A stretch of DNA of 64,000 bases from Leifsonia shinshuensis (GTDB taxonomy: Bacteria; Actinomycetota; Actinomycetes; Actinomycetales; Microbacteriaceae): positions 1-64,000 of the forward strand of contig NZ_JAHHZQ010000002.1 in NCBI RefSeq assembly GCF_022606355.1, read 5' to 3'. Position 1 is the stretch's first letter. Each line of letters opens with the position of its first letter. Shown in pieces: positions 1-8,917 of this stretch. Below the pieces are notes generated by a model that was given only the letters and a program-made list of their open reading frames with translations, searched no databases and was not told the DNA's origin. Position numbers and translations under genes: made by a program.

Positions 1-42
1 GGGGGCCGCCGGGGGGGGGGGCCCCCCCCCCCCCGCCGCTGG
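1..42. other. G/C homopolymer run at the window edge
   Basis: A run of about 11 G (11-21) is followed by about 13 C (22-34), just downstream of the beta-helix gene that ends at 43. It could fold into a GC hairpin acting as a terminator. However, a pure G-then-C homopolymer at a sequence end is also a common assembly artefact, so I give it no function. Confidence 0.5.
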
Positions 43-2070
43 TCACTTCGAGATCGTGAGGGAGCCGAGCTCGATGGACCACGCCGTGGTGGCGCTGATG
101 GTCGCCTTCAGATACTTCGTGCCGGTGGGCAGCGTCGCCGTCGGGGTGACGGTCGTCGACGCCCAGCCGTTGGTGGTGGCGGCCGGGGTGGTGTGCGAGG
201 TTGCCACGTTCGTCCAGGTCGTGCCGTCCGGCGAGCTCGCAAAGGTGAGCTTCGTCAGATCCGCGCTGAATTCGTACACCGTGGCCGAGAAGGTCTTCAT
301 CCCGTCGAAGAGCCAGGTCACCGAGCCGGCCGAGCCGTTGGATCGCGAGAATCGCGACGCGTCGCCGTTCATGTTGCTGAGCGGCGTCGAGGTGTCGATG
401 ATCATGTTCGAGGTGTGCGACGCGCTGACGCCCCAGCCGCTGGCGTCGTCGACGAGCGTCGTGGGCCCCGAGATGTTCTGCGCCTCGTGGAAGCCGCGGC
501 TGGGGGCCGCGGTGGCGGACACCGTGCGGCCGAAGTAGTCGCGGCCGCCGTTCGCTGCGATGACCGCTCCATTGCCGATCGCCGGCGAGGTCGACTGCAG
601 CTGGTATCCCGTGACCGCGGTGAGACCCGTGGGGGCGGCGCCCGACGGCGAGACGAGCTGGGGGTCGGTCGTCAGCTTGTGCGCGTCCGCCGGTTCCCCC
701 GCGGGGTGGCTGCCGAAGAACACATTGCTGTCGATGACCGCACCCGCGACGTTCGGGTACAGGTAGTCGCCGCTGCCGTGGTTCTCCACGATGTTGTCGC
801 GGAAGCTCCACGCGCCGGTGGTGGTGCCGTCGCAGCCGTCGCAGAAGATCGGCTTCGAGGTGGCGCCCGACGGGATGTAGACCGTGTTGTTGTAGATGTC
901 CGTGCCGGTCGGAACGCCGTACGAGAAGGTGAAGACACCCTTCACCCCGCCCCAGCCGTCGTTGACGCTGAGGTTGTAGCGCACCACGAGGGTCGACGAG
1001 TAGCCACCCATCATGAGCAGGAACCCGCCCTGGTTGTCGTGGCTGTAGTTGTACTGGAACACCGTGTTGACGTTGAGCAGGTCGGAGTCGAAGCCCTGGC
1101 CGTCGGTGTCGTGGGTCAGCGTGCCGTAGACCTCGTTGTACTGCACGGTGGTGTTCATCGAACGGGTCGGCCACAGCCCGGCGGACGCCGCTTCCGTCGA
1201 ACCGACGATCGTCTTCTGGCCCGGGTTGCCCACGGTGTTGCTCTGGATCAGCGCCCCGTCGGTGCCGAACGTCAGGATCCCGTCGCTGTCCACGTTCTGC
1301 ACCGCGTTCTGCTCGACCACCACGCCCGTGCTGAGCGCCGACTGGGTCAGGGCGTACGGCGTGGTCGTGTAGTAGCTGGCGTCCCAGAAGACGATGCCGG
1401 TGCGGCCGAGGTCGTGGACCGTGTTGCCGACGATGTGGACGTTGCTGAAGCTGTCGGAGGCGCCCTCGGCGTAGACGACGATGCCGCCGTTCAGGTGGGC
1501 GTCCACATCGGAGCAGTTGAAGCAGCCGTTGACGTCGTGCACGGTGGTGCCCTGGATGGTGATGCCGTTGAGCGTCCCTCCTCCGGCGTTGTCGACGAGG
1601 ATGCCGCTGCGCGTGAGGCCCGGCGCGGCCAGAGTGCCGAAGTTGTCCGTCCCGGAGTCGTTGACCACCTCGAGCGAGCGGATGGTCCAGTCGTGCTGGT
1701 TCTTCAGCAGCACCGCGCCGCCGCCGGCGAGCGAACCGCCGTCGATCTTCGGCGCTGCGCCGGTGCCGTATGCGTCGATCGTGATCGGGCTGGTGGAGGT
1801 GCCCGATCCGAGCGGGTGCAGCTGGCCGGCCCAGCTCTGACCCCGCTTGAACAGGATGCTGTCGCCGGCGGCGAACGTCGTGGCGCCCACCTTGGCGAGC
1901 GACTTCCACGCGGTCGCCTGCGTCGTGCCTGCGGCGGTGTCGGAGCCGGCGGCGGCGTCCACGTAGTAGGTGGTCCCCGCCGCCAGCGCGGGCGCCGGGA
2001 TCGCGACGACGGCTGCCGCCGCTGAGATCCCGACCGCCGCGGCGATCGCGAGCGCTCTCATTCGGAACAT
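43..2070 (-). CDS. Secreted right-handed beta-helix (pectate-lyase-like fold) protein
   Basis: A 675-residue exported protein. The ATG at 2070 is preceded by AAGAAGGGA, and a signal peptide (hydrophobic core, then ALAA) ends near residue 30. The mature N-terminus has the YYVDAAAGSD...AWKSL block typical of DUF1565/beta-helix proteins. Repeated IxxNTV-type strands follow over about residues 60-500 and describe a parallel beta-helix. The last 150 or so residues look like a discoidin/carbohydrate-binding-type beta-sandwich. It is the last gene of the minus-strand ABC operon and probably binds or cleaves the polysaccharide whose fragments the importer takes up. Family members include lyases, hydrolases and epimerases, so the activity cannot be named. 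Confidence 0.8.
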   Translation of the reverse strand: MFRMRALAIAAAVGISAAAAVVAIPAPALAAGTTYYVDAAAGSDTAAGTTQATAWKSLAKVGATTFAAGDSILFKRGQSWAGQLHPLGSGTSTSPITIDAYGTGAAPKIDGGSLAGGGAVLLKNQHDWTIRSLEVVNDSGTDNFGTLAAPGLTRSGILVDNAGGGTLNGITIQGTTVHDVNGCFNCSDVDAHLNGGIVVYAEGASDSFSNVHIVGNTVHDLGRTGIVFWDASYYTTTPYALTQSALSTGVVVEQNAVQNVDSDGILTFGTDGALIQSNTVGNPGQKTIVGSTEAASAGLWPTRSMNTTVQYNEVYGTLTHDTDGQGFDSDLLNVNTVFQYNYSHDNQGGFLLMMGGYSSTLVVRYNLSVNDGWGGVKGVFTFSYGVPTGTDIYNNTVYIPSGATSKPIFCDGCDGTTTGAWSFRDNIVENHGSGDYLYPNVAGAVIDSNVFFGSHPAGEPADAHKLTTDPQLVSPSGAAPTGLTAVTGYQLQSTSPAIGNGAVIAANGGRDYFGRTVSATAAPSRGFHEAQNISGPTTLVDDASGWGVSASHTSNMIIDTSTPLSNMNGDASRFSRSNGSAGSVTWLFDGMKTFSATVYEFSADLTKLTFASSPDGTTWTNVATSHTTPAATTNGWASTTVTPTATLPTGTKYLKATISATTAWSIELGSLTISK

Positions 2071-2097
2071 GGTGATTCCCTTCTTGTCTGCGTCAGC

Positions 2098-2117
2098 GCA
2101 CGGCATCGTCGCCGTGC
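2098..2117 (-). other. Small intercistronic hairpin
   Basis: GCACGGC (2098-2104) pairs perfectly with GCCGTGC (2111-2117) around a 6-nt loop. It lies in the 83-nt gap between the permease stop (2154) and the beta-helix start (2070). It may lower or separate expression of the distal gene, but there is no T-tract. Confidence 0.4.
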
Positions 2118-2153
2118 ACCGTGGTGCGACCGGGCTGGTGGGGCGTGGCGGCC

Positions 2154-3083
2154 TCAGTCCTTCATTCCGGAGGAGAGGCTCACGCTGGCGAGGAACTGGC
2201 GCTGGAAGATCAGGAACAGCACGACAGGCACGATCGTGGCGAGGAAGAGGGCCGCGAGGAAGACCGAGAGCTCCGAGGTCTTCTGCACGATCGGCAGCGC
2301 CACCGAGATCGGCTGCAGTGATGTGTCCGTCAGCACCAGCGATGGCCAGAGGTAGTCCTTCCAGGCGGCGACGATCGCGAGCAGCGAGACGACGCCGAGG
2401 ATGGGCTTGGAGAGCGGGAGGATGACGTACCAGAGCACGCGCAGTGTCCCGGCGCCGTCGAGTTGCGCGGCTTCCATGAGATCGCGGGGCAGCGCGCGGA
2501 AGAAGGTGCTGACGACGAGCACCCCGAACGCGTTGGCGGCGGCCGGCAGCCAGACCGCCCAGTAGGTGTTCTGGAGGCTGATCCCGAACGGCGGCAGGTC
2601 GATCACCGTCAGATAGAGGGGCACGAGCGAGACGACGCTCGGCAGGAACAGCGTGGCGAGGATCGCTCCGCTCAGGACGTTGCCCCATTTCGGCCGCAGC
2701 ACCGCGATGACGTAGCCCCCGAGCACCGAGACGGCGAGGTTGGCGATCCAGGCGCCCACCGCCACGACGACGGTGTTGCCGAGGTAGCGGCTCACGTCCA
2801 CCTGGTTCCACGCCTGGAGGTAGTTGCCCCATTGCCCGGCGTGCAGCCACACCCCGAGCGGGTCGCGCAGCACGTCCTGGGTGGAGTTGAGGGAGGCGAA
2901 GAGCAGCCAGAGCAGAGGACCGGCCCCGGCGACGACGACGCCGGCGAAGACGAGCACCTGCACGACGCGGACCGTGACGCGCGTGCGCGTCCGTCCCAGA
3001 TCGTGTCGAGAGACGAACGATCCCTCGGCCACGGACTCGCGGCGGCGACGGCGGGTGCCTCGCGTGGTTTCGACGACGGCCAT
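2154..3083 (-). CDS. CUT1 sugar ABC transporter permease, MalG type (locus I)
   Basis: A 309-residue inner-membrane permease with about six transmembrane segments. The cytoplasmic EAA loop is clear (MEAAQLDGAG followed by LPLSKP), which is where the ATPase docks. A basic Arg-rich N-terminal tail precedes the first helix. The ATG at 3083 overlaps the TGA of the upstream permease (ATGA), indicating translational coupling. With the MalF-type partner and the binding protein at 4153-5514 it forms an oligosaccharide importer. No ATPase gene is nearby, so a shared MsiK-like ATPase encoded elsewhere is likely. Confidence 0.92.
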   Translation of the reverse strand: MAVVETTRGTRRRRRESVAEGSFVSRHDLGRTRTRVTVRVVQVLVFAGVVVAGAGPLLWLLFASLNSTQDVLRDPLGVWLHAGQWGNYLQAWNQVDVSRYLGNTVVVAVGAWIANLAVSVLGGYVIAVLRPKWGNVLSGAILATLFLPSVVSLVPLYLTVIDLPPFGISLQNTYWAVWLPAAANAFGVLVVSTFFRALPRDLMEAAQLDGAGTLRVLWYVILPLSKPILGVVSLLAIVAAWKDYLWPSLVLTDTSLQPISVALPIVQKTSELSVFLAALFLATIVPVVLFLIFQRQFLASVSLSSGMKD

Positions 3084-4057
3084 CAGTCCGCCCACCTCCT
3101 GGTCAGTCGGAAGTACCCCACGGAGAGCAGGCCGAGCACCACCGCGAGCATCACGCTCAGGGCGGTCGCGGCGCCGTAGTCGCCGTCGAGGAACGCGTAC
3201 TTGTACAGCAGCAGCAGGATCGTGGTGGTCGCGTTCTGCGGCCCGCCCCCGGTGAAGAGGAACGGCTCCGTGAAGATCTGCGCCGCGCCGATGATCTGCA
3301 GCAGCAGCATGGTCATGACGATGCCGCGGATGGAGGGGAGGGTGATGTGCCAGATCCGTGAGCCGATCCCGGCGCCGTCGAGTTCCGCCGCCTCGTAGAG
3401 CTCGGGCCGTACCGATGCGATCGCCGCGAGGTAGATGAGCACGGAGGTGCCCGCGCCGGCCCAGGTGGCCTCCAGCACGATCGACGGCATGGCCGACGAG
3501 ACCGCGTTGAGCCACGGCTGGGGCGGGACGCCGACCATCCCGAGGATGCTGTTGAACAGCCCCCCGCTCGACGGGTCGTAGAAGACCTTCCAGAGCAGGA
3601 TCGCCACCACCGGCGGCACGATCACGGGCACATAGGCCAGCAGCGAGTACAGCCAGCGCCTGCGCGTGGTCACGGTCGAGAAGACCACGGCCATGAGGAG
3701 CGGGAGCGGGAAGCCGAACAGGATGGCCAGCACCGCGAAGTACAGCGTGTTCAGGATCGCCGTGCCCAGCAGTGGGTCGTGGAGCACGTAGGCGAAGTTG
3801 TCGAGGCCGACCCAGTCGGGCGCGGCCACGTAGTTGTTGCGCTGGACGCTCATGATCACGCCGCGCAGGATCGGAAGCCAGGAGAAGTAGAAGAAGACCA
3901 GGATGACCGGCAGCGCCAGGAGCAGGGTGCTCAGCCCGCCGCGGGTGCGCCAGCGCCGGAAGCGGCCGGGCCTGGCGGCGCGCGGGGCGGCCGCCCGAGC
4001 GGGCGTGGGCGGGACCGGCCGCTGTCGCGGCGGCCGCTCGTCGAGGGTGCGTGCCAT
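3083..4057 (-). CDS. CUT1 sugar ABC transporter permease, MalF type (locus I)
   Basis: A 324-residue membrane protein with an Arg/Pro-rich cytoplasmic N-terminus and about six transmembrane helices. The EAA motif reads YEAAELDGAG...ITLP. It sits between the binding-protein gene and the MalG-type permease and overlaps the latter by 4 bp. The 95-nt gap before it holds a strong hairpin (4108-4146), which should reduce permease expression relative to the binding protein. Substrate cannot be read from the permease; the divergent GH92 gene suggests manno-oligosaccharides. Confidence 0.92.
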   Translation of the reverse strand: MARTLDERPPRQRPVPPTPARAAAPRAARPGRFRRWRTRGGLSTLLLALPVILVFFYFSWLPILRGVIMSVQRNNYVAAPDWVGLDNFAYVLHDPLLGTAILNTLYFAVLAILFGFPLPLLMAVVFSTVTTRRRWLYSLLAYVPVIVPPVVAILLWKVFYDPSSGGLFNSILGMVGVPPQPWLNAVSSAMPSIVLEATWAGAGTSVLIYLAAIASVRPELYEAAELDGAGIGSRIWHITLPSIRGIVMTMLLLQIIGAAQIFTEPFLFTGGGPQNATTTILLLLYKYAFLDGDYGAATALSVMLAVVLGLLSVGYFRLTRRWAD

Positions 4058-4107
4058 GTCGTCTTCGTCTCTCGTGCCGCGCCGGCGCGGCGGGATGGGG
4101 GTGGGGA

Positions 4108-4146
4108 GGCTCCGGCGGCGAGCCCGGTCGCGTCGCCGCCGGAGCC
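4108..4146 (-). other. Strong intercistronic stem-loop between binding-protein and permease genes
   Basis: GGCTCCGGCGGCGA (4108-4121) is the exact reverse complement of 4133-4146, giving a perfect 14-bp GC-rich stem with an 11-nt loop. It starts 7 nt after the binding-protein stop. By analogy with malE-malF intergenic hairpins it probably stabilises the upstream mRNA segment and/or partly terminates before the permeases. Confidence 0.75.
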
Positions 4147-4152
4147 CGTCTC

Positions 4153-5514
4153 TCAGCGGCCCAGCTTGCCCTGGACCGTCGCCGCTGCGCTCTTCAGGAG
4201 CGCGTCGATGTCGGCGTTGCGGTCGGTGAGCACGGCCTGGACCACCGGGTCGAGCGCGGCGTACACGTCCTGCGCGTTCACCGGCGGCTCCGCCTTGACC
4301 GTCTGCGTGGCGGCACGGTCGAGGTAGGGCTTGAAGTTGTCGACCGGGACGTTGTTCACGCCGGACACCCAGCCGAGGTACTGCGTGTACTTCGCGTCGC
4401 TCACGGCCGAGAGCCCGGGGATCGCAACCGGGGCGCCCTGCGCGGCAGCGGCCTCTGCGGCCTTCACCGCGTTGCCCTTGTCGGTGTACTTGTCGAGGTA
4501 GACGTACTTGATCCAGTCGACCGCGGCCTCCTTCTGGGCGTCGGACGCCTTCGGGTTCACGATCTCGATGTTGCCGCCGGAGAGGGTGACCGGCTTCTCC
4601 GACGCCGTCACGGTGGGCAGCGCGGCGAAGCCGAACGCCTTCGGCGCCATCTTCAGCTGCTGCGTGAGTGTGCCGAACGCGTCGGACTGGATGACGAACA
4701 TGCCGACGTGGCCGGCCGCGAAATCCTGCGCGATGTCGGAGATGCCGACGAGCGCGTTCGCCCCCATCGAGCGGTCCGTCCAGCGGAGGTCGCTCAGGTA
4801 GGTGAGGGCGTCCTTGGTGGGCGCGGCGTCGAAGGTCGCCTTCGTCCCCTCGGCGTTCTCCATGGCGCCGCCGCGTGTGTAGGTCTCGGCGGTGAGGATC
4901 CAGCCGCCCATGTTGTCCTTGGTCAGCTGCGAGAAGCCCGTCTGGCCGGTCTTATCGGTGATGGCCTTGGCCGCCGTGCGCACGTCGTTCCACGTCGTCG
5001 GAGGCTTGTCGGGGTCGAGGCCGGCCTGGGTGAAGAGATCGCGGTTGTACGCGAGCCCGAGCGCGTAGGCCGAGGTCGGGATGCCGTAGGTCTTGCCGTT
5101 CTTGCTCGCCAGGTCGACCATCGACGAGTTGAGCTCGTCCTTCACGCCGGCTCCGTCGAGCGACGCGGTGATGTCGGCGGCCTGGCCGCGCTTGATAAGG
5201 CCGGCCATCTCGGTGAAGGGCACGCCGATCACCGTCGGGAGGTCGCCTCCTGCGAGCTTGGCCTGGAACGTCTGGGAGTCCCATCCGGTCTCGCTCGTGC
5301 TGATCTTCCACTTCGGGTGCAGCTTCCTGAAGGCGGCGACCTGCTCCTTGAAGAGGGCGAGCTCTGCGGTCTGCGACGCTGCGGGCTGGTTGCCGATCAC
5401 GAGCTCGACCGCGCTGCCCTCGGCGCTCGGGCTGGCGGAGCAGCCGGCGAGGGAGGTGACGAGTGCGACGGTGGCGATGCCGGCGGCCGTTGCGGCGATC
5501 CGGGTGAGTCTCAT
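4153..5514 (-). CDS. Extracellular sugar-binding lipoprotein (SBP family 1, locus I)
   Basis: A 453-residue lipoprotein. The ATG at 5514 is preceded by AAAGG, and the signal peptide ends in a lipobox (SLAG|C, Cys near residue 25). The mature part has the usual CUT1 binding-protein features: the LVIGNQP first strand, AGGDLPTVIGVPF, a YGIPTSAYALGLAYNRDLF segment and the family-typical KPPTTWNDV. It delivers an oligosaccharide to the permeases downstream. The first gene of the minus operon, it faces GH92 across a promoter region holding a LacI-type operator at 5597-5606. Confidence 0.92.
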   Translation of the reverse strand: MRLTRIAATAAGIATVALVTSLAGCSASPSAEGSAVELVIGNQPAASQTAELALFKEQVAAFRKLHPKWKISTSETGWDSQTFQAKLAGGDLPTVIGVPFTEMAGLIKRGQAADITASLDGAGVKDELNSSMVDLASKNGKTYGIPTSAYALGLAYNRDLFTQAGLDPDKPPTTWNDVRTAAKAITDKTGQTGFSQLTKDNMGGWILTAETYTRGGAMENAEGTKATFDAAPTKDALTYLSDLRWTDRSMGANALVGISDIAQDFAAGHVGMFVIQSDAFGTLTQQLKMAPKAFGFAALPTVTASEKPVTLSGGNIEIVNPKASDAQKEAAVDWIKYVYLDKYTDKGNAVKAAEAAAAQGAPVAIPGLSAVSDAKYTQYLGWVSGVNNVPVDNFKPYLDRAATQTVKAEPPVNAQDVYAALDPVVQAVLTDRNADIDALLKSAAATVQGKLGR

Positions 5515-5593
5515 CTTTGAAACCTTTCATAGGCGTTCGGGGTTCCGTCGACGTTCTCGGCTGTTCGCATGCCATGTCTTCGAGATGCTGTTT

Positions 5594-5611
5594 GCCAAAG
5601 CGCTTTATCAT
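5594..5611. promoter_or_regulatory. LacI-family operator in the SBP/GH92 divergent promoter region
   Basis: GCCAAAGCGCTTTA contains the perfect palindrome AAAGCGCTTT at 5597-5606, about 82 nt from both the SBP start (5514) and the GH92 start (5689). The same core with matching flanks recurs at 10115-10124 next to the locus LacI gene, so autogenous and local control is likely. Confidence 0.75.
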
Positions 5612-5688
5612 CGACAAGATGAAAGCATGACGATTTCGGTCCGACGTGTCAAGTCACGGATCGAAGAGCCCCGAAGGAGCAGCCGACG

Positions 5689-8600
5689 ATGACCCGCGTG
5701 ACCCTCTCTCCGTCACCCGGACCCGAGCGTGCCCCGGCCGCCGCGGCCGGGGCCGGGTTGCTCACGGACTCCCCGCTCCGCGCCTCCTGGCCGGCGTCGG
5801 TCGCCGTGCTCGACCGCACTGTGCTGCGCGAGGAGAGCATCGTGCTCGGGGAAGACGATGAACTGCGCTACGCCGTCCTCCCCGCCTTCGACCACTCCGC
5901 ACAGATCGTCGACGCCTTCCGCGCATCGGCCATCGCGGTCGACCTGCTCTTCGACGACGGCACCCGGCTGCTGGCGGCGGATCCAGCCGACCAGTACGGC
6001 CTCCCGGCATCGGCGAGGGCGTCGCTCGAGCGCGCCGCCCTCACGCCCGACCAGTGGAACCTCCGCCGCCTCCCACTCGCGGCCCACGCCGGCCGCCGGG
6101 TCGTCGCGATCGAGGTCGTGGTCGACGCGCCGGCCCCGGTCGGGCCGACCTCCGGCGAACTCAGCACGTGGATCGACGGCGTGGCGATCGTGCCGGCTCG
6201 GCGGCTGCCCGTGGACGCCTCCCCCGCCGAGCTGGTCCTCACCACGCGCGGCACGCAGTCGTCGCCGACGGCCTCCCGGGGCAACACCATGCCGTTCGCG
6301 GGCCTCCCTCACGGTTTCACCCTGGTGACGCCGATGACCGATACCGCGAACGCGCACTGGAACTACGCCTGGAATCAGCACTCGGAGCACGGCAGGCTGC
6401 CGCGGCTGCGCGGGCTTGCGATCTCCCACACGCCGAGCCTCTGGGTGGGCGATCGCGGTGTGCTGCTGCTGTCGGCGTCCCCCGGGCCGCGCGAACCCGA
6501 TCCGGCAGGCACCGCATTCGACCACGACGACGAGAGCGCGCGCCCGCACCGCTACGGGGTGCGACTGGCCGACGGCACGGCGGCCGAGGTGGCCGCGACC
6601 GATCACGGGGCGATCTTCCGCTTCGAGCTGGGCGCCGGCACTGCCGAGGCACGGCTCATGTTCGACCGTCTGGACGGAGGCGCGTACGTGCTCGACCCCG
6701 GCACGCCGCAAGCCGTCCGCGGCCATGTCGACAGTCGCGGCCCGCACACGACCCGTCTCCCTCGCCTCTATTTCGACGCCGTCGTGTCGGGGCGCACCGA
6801 GGAGGCCTCCGTCGTGCCCGGTATCGGCGGCGCGCCCGACAGCGCCGTCCTGCGTGTGCGCCCCGACGCGGACGGGGCGATCACGGTGCGTGTCGGCACC
6901 TCCTGGATCGGCGCAGAGGAGGCCCGCGCCGCGCGCGAGACGGAGCTGCCGCCCTCACGCGGCATCGACGACGTCGCGACGTCCGCGAAGCGCGCCTGGA
7001 ACGCGCTGCTGTCGCGCGTGAGGGTCGAAGGGGCGACGGACGATCAGCTGGTCACCCTCTACTCCAACCTCTACCGCCTCTTCCTCTACCCGACCGCGCT
7101 CACCGAGGGGTCGGGACCGCACGAGCGCTACGCCAGCCCGTTCATCGACGCCGCGGAGGAGGACGGCCCCGACCACAGCCGATCCGCCGTGCGCTCCGGC
7201 CGCATGTACGCCAACAATGGCTTCTGGGACACCTACCGCACCTCCTGGCCCGGCTATCTGCTGTTCGCGCCCGACCGGGTCGGCGATCTGCTCGACGGCT
7301 TCCTCCAGCACTACCGCGACGGCGGCTGGACCGCGCGCTGGAGCGCCCCGGGCTATCTCGACGCCATGGTGGGCACCAGCTTCGACGTGATCTCGGCCGA
7401 CGCCGTGACGAAGCACGCCCCCGGATTCGACGCCGCGGAAGCGTACGACGCGGCCTTACGCAATGCGACCGTCCACCCGCCGAGCCGTTTCACGGGACGC
7501 AAGGGCCTCCGCTCGACGCTGTATCGCGGCTACGTCGCGAACGATCTCGACGAGGGTCTCTCCTGGACCGTCGAGGGGGCGATCAACGACTTCGGCCTCT
7601 GGGTGCAGGCGACGGCGCTCGCCCGGCTGGCGCCGACGGGCAGCGGGCGCCGCTCCAGGCTCGATGCGGAGGCCCGCTACTTCCACTCCCGCGCGCTCGC
7701 CTACCGCAGGCTGTTCGACCCGGCGACCGGGTTCCTGCGCTCCCGCACCCCGGACGGCGACTGGGAGGAGCCCTTCGACCCGGCGGTCTGGGGCGGCGGG
7801 TACACCGAGACGAACGCCTGGGGCATGGCCGTGAGCGCTCCCCACGACGGCGCCGGGCTCGCGCACCTCCACGGCGGGCCGCAGGGCCTCGCCCGCCTGC
7901 TCGACGCCTACTTCTCGACCCCGGAGACCGCACGGGAGGAACTGCGGGGCACGTACCCGTCGGTCATCCACGAGATGACAGAGGCGCGCGACATCCGGCT
8001 GGGGATGTTCGGCCTCTCCAACCAGCCGGCCCACCACGTCCCGTACATGTACGCCTTCGCGGGAGCGCCGCACCGGTTGCAGGCCCTGGTGCGGGAGTCG
8101 CTCGCGCGGCTCTTCACCGGGTCGGAGATCGGTCAGGGCTACCCGGGCGACGAGGACAACGGGGAGATGTCGGCCTGGTGGCTCTTCTCGGCGATGGGGC
8201 TGTATCCCCTCGCGCCGGGATCCGGCGAGTACGTCGTCGGGTCGCCCCTCTTCCCCCGCCTGACGGTCGACATCCCGGGTGCGGGAACACTCGAGATCGT
8301 GGCGGAGAACCAGGCTCCCGAGAACGTCTACGTGCAGTCGCTGACCCTCGACGGCGAGCCGTGGGAGTCGCTGGCGATCCCGCACGCGCGGATCGCACGG
8401 GACGCGCGTCTCGTCTTCACGATGGGTCCGGAGCCGTCGGCCTGGGGCGCCTCGCCGGAGGCACGTCCGTCGTCGCTGAGCGACCACGACCTCCCGCTGC
8501 TCGACGACGCCCTGCGGGACGCGCGGGTCGCGTCCGGCGCAGGGCCCGCAGCCGCTGCGCTCACCGATGACATCGGTGCCACGACCGTCGAGCTGGCCGC

Positions 8601-8889
8601 CGGCGCGTGCGTGACGTGGGAGCTGCGGGAGGCTGCCGCACCCGAGTTGACGACGCTGACGCTCGCCGAACCCGGCCGCTACGCGTGGCGGCTCGAGCGC
8701 TCCGCCGACGGTACGGCGTGGAGCGTCGCCGACGAACGCGACGAGGAGTACGCCTGGGCGCATCAGCTGCGCGTGTTCGCCCTGGCCACCCCGTCCACTC
8801 CGGCCCGCTGGTGGCGGTTGACGGCGCTGACACCGCTCCCCCTGGAGCAGGTGGAGCTCCTCACTCCCTCCGCTGATCCGTTGCCCTGA
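5689..8889 (+). CDS. GH92 family alpha-mannosidase
   Basis: A 1066-residue glycoside hydrolase of family 92, whose members are calcium-dependent exo-alpha-mannosidases. Family landmarks are visible: NNGFWDTYR (509-517), YTETNAW with the likely general acid E707, and GDEDNGEMSAWW around 820-831 with the aspartate pair D821/D823 expected to act as base. Start is ATG 5689 with GAAGGAGC upstream. No signal peptide is evident, so it probably acts in the cytoplasm on imported oligosaccharides. The last 250 or so residues, after the catalytic core, form an extra beta-rich region. It is transcribed divergently from the importer behind a LacI operator. Confidence 0.9.
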   Translation: MTRVTLSPSPGPERAPAAAAGAGLLTDSPLRASWPASVAVLDRTVLREESIVLGEDDELRYAVLPAFDHSAQIVDAFRASAIAVDLLFDDGTRLLAADPADQYGLPASARASLERAALTPDQWNLRRLPLAAHAGRRVVAIEVVVDAPAPVGPTSGELSTWIDGVAIVPARRLPVDASPAELVLTTRGTQSSPTASRGNTMPFAGLPHGFTLVTPMTDTANAHWNYAWNQHSEHGRLPRLRGLAISHTPSLWVGDRGVLLLSASPGPREPDPAGTAFDHDDESARPHRYGVRLADGTAAEVAATDHGAIFRFELGAGTAEARLMFDRLDGGAYVLDPGTPQAVRGHVDSRGPHTTRLPRLYFDAVVSGRTEEASVVPGIGGAPDSAVLRVRPDADGAITVRVGTSWIGAEEARAARETELPPSRGIDDVATSAKRAWNALLSRVRVEGATDDQLVTLYSNLYRLFLYPTALTEGSGPHERYASPFIDAAEEDGPDHSRSAVRSGRMYANNGFWDTYRTSWPGYLLFAPDRVGDLLDGFLQHYRDGGWTARWSAPGYLDAMVGTSFDVISADAVTKHAPGFDAAEAYDAALRNATVHPPSRFTGRKGLRSTLYRGYVANDLDEGLSWTVEGAINDFGLWVQATALARLAPTGSGRRSRLDAEARYFHSRALAYRRLFDPATGFLRSRTPDGDWEEPFDPAVWGGGYTETNAWGMAVSAPHDGAGLAHLHGGPQGLARLLDAYFSTPETAREELRGTYPSVIHEMTEARDIRLGMFGLSNQPAHHVPYMYAFAGAPHRLQALVRESLARLFTGSEIGQGYPGDEDNGEMSAWWLFSAMGLYPLAPGSGEYVVGSPLFPRLTVDIPGAGTLEIVAENQAPENVYVQSLTLDGEPWESLAIPHARIARDARLVFTMGPEPSAWGASPEARPSSLSDHDLPLLDDALRDARVASGAGPAAAALTDDIGATTVELAAGACVTWELREAAAPELTTLTLAEPGRYAWRLERSADGTAWSVADERDEEYAWAHQLRVFALATPSTPARWWRLTALTPLPLEQVELLTPSADPLP

Positions 8890-8895
8890 TCGCTG

Positions 8896-8911
8896 GGGGC
8901 GTGAGCGCCCC
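8896..8911. terminator. GC hairpin between convergent genes
   Basis: GGGGCG-TGAG-CGCCCC forms a 6-bp GC stem with a 4-nt loop just after the GH92 stop (8889) and before the serine-hydrolase stop (8918). It probably acts as a bidirectional terminator. No T-tract follows, which is usual in high-GC actinobacteria. Confidence 0.5.
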
Positions 8912-8917
8912 GCGGCG

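Noticed and set aside
193-2025. Long open frame (about 610 codons) on the plus strand opposite the beta-helix gene
   Set aside because: It is the antisense shadow of a gene with a strong GC3 bias. Its residues are almost only Arg, Val, Gly, Ala and Asp, without any domain or ribosome-binding site.
6054-8570. Open frame of about 838 codons overlapping GH92 in another frame
   Set aside because: Arg/Pro/Ala-rich shadow of the GH92 gene. The GH92 frame has clear family motifs and a good ribosome-binding site.
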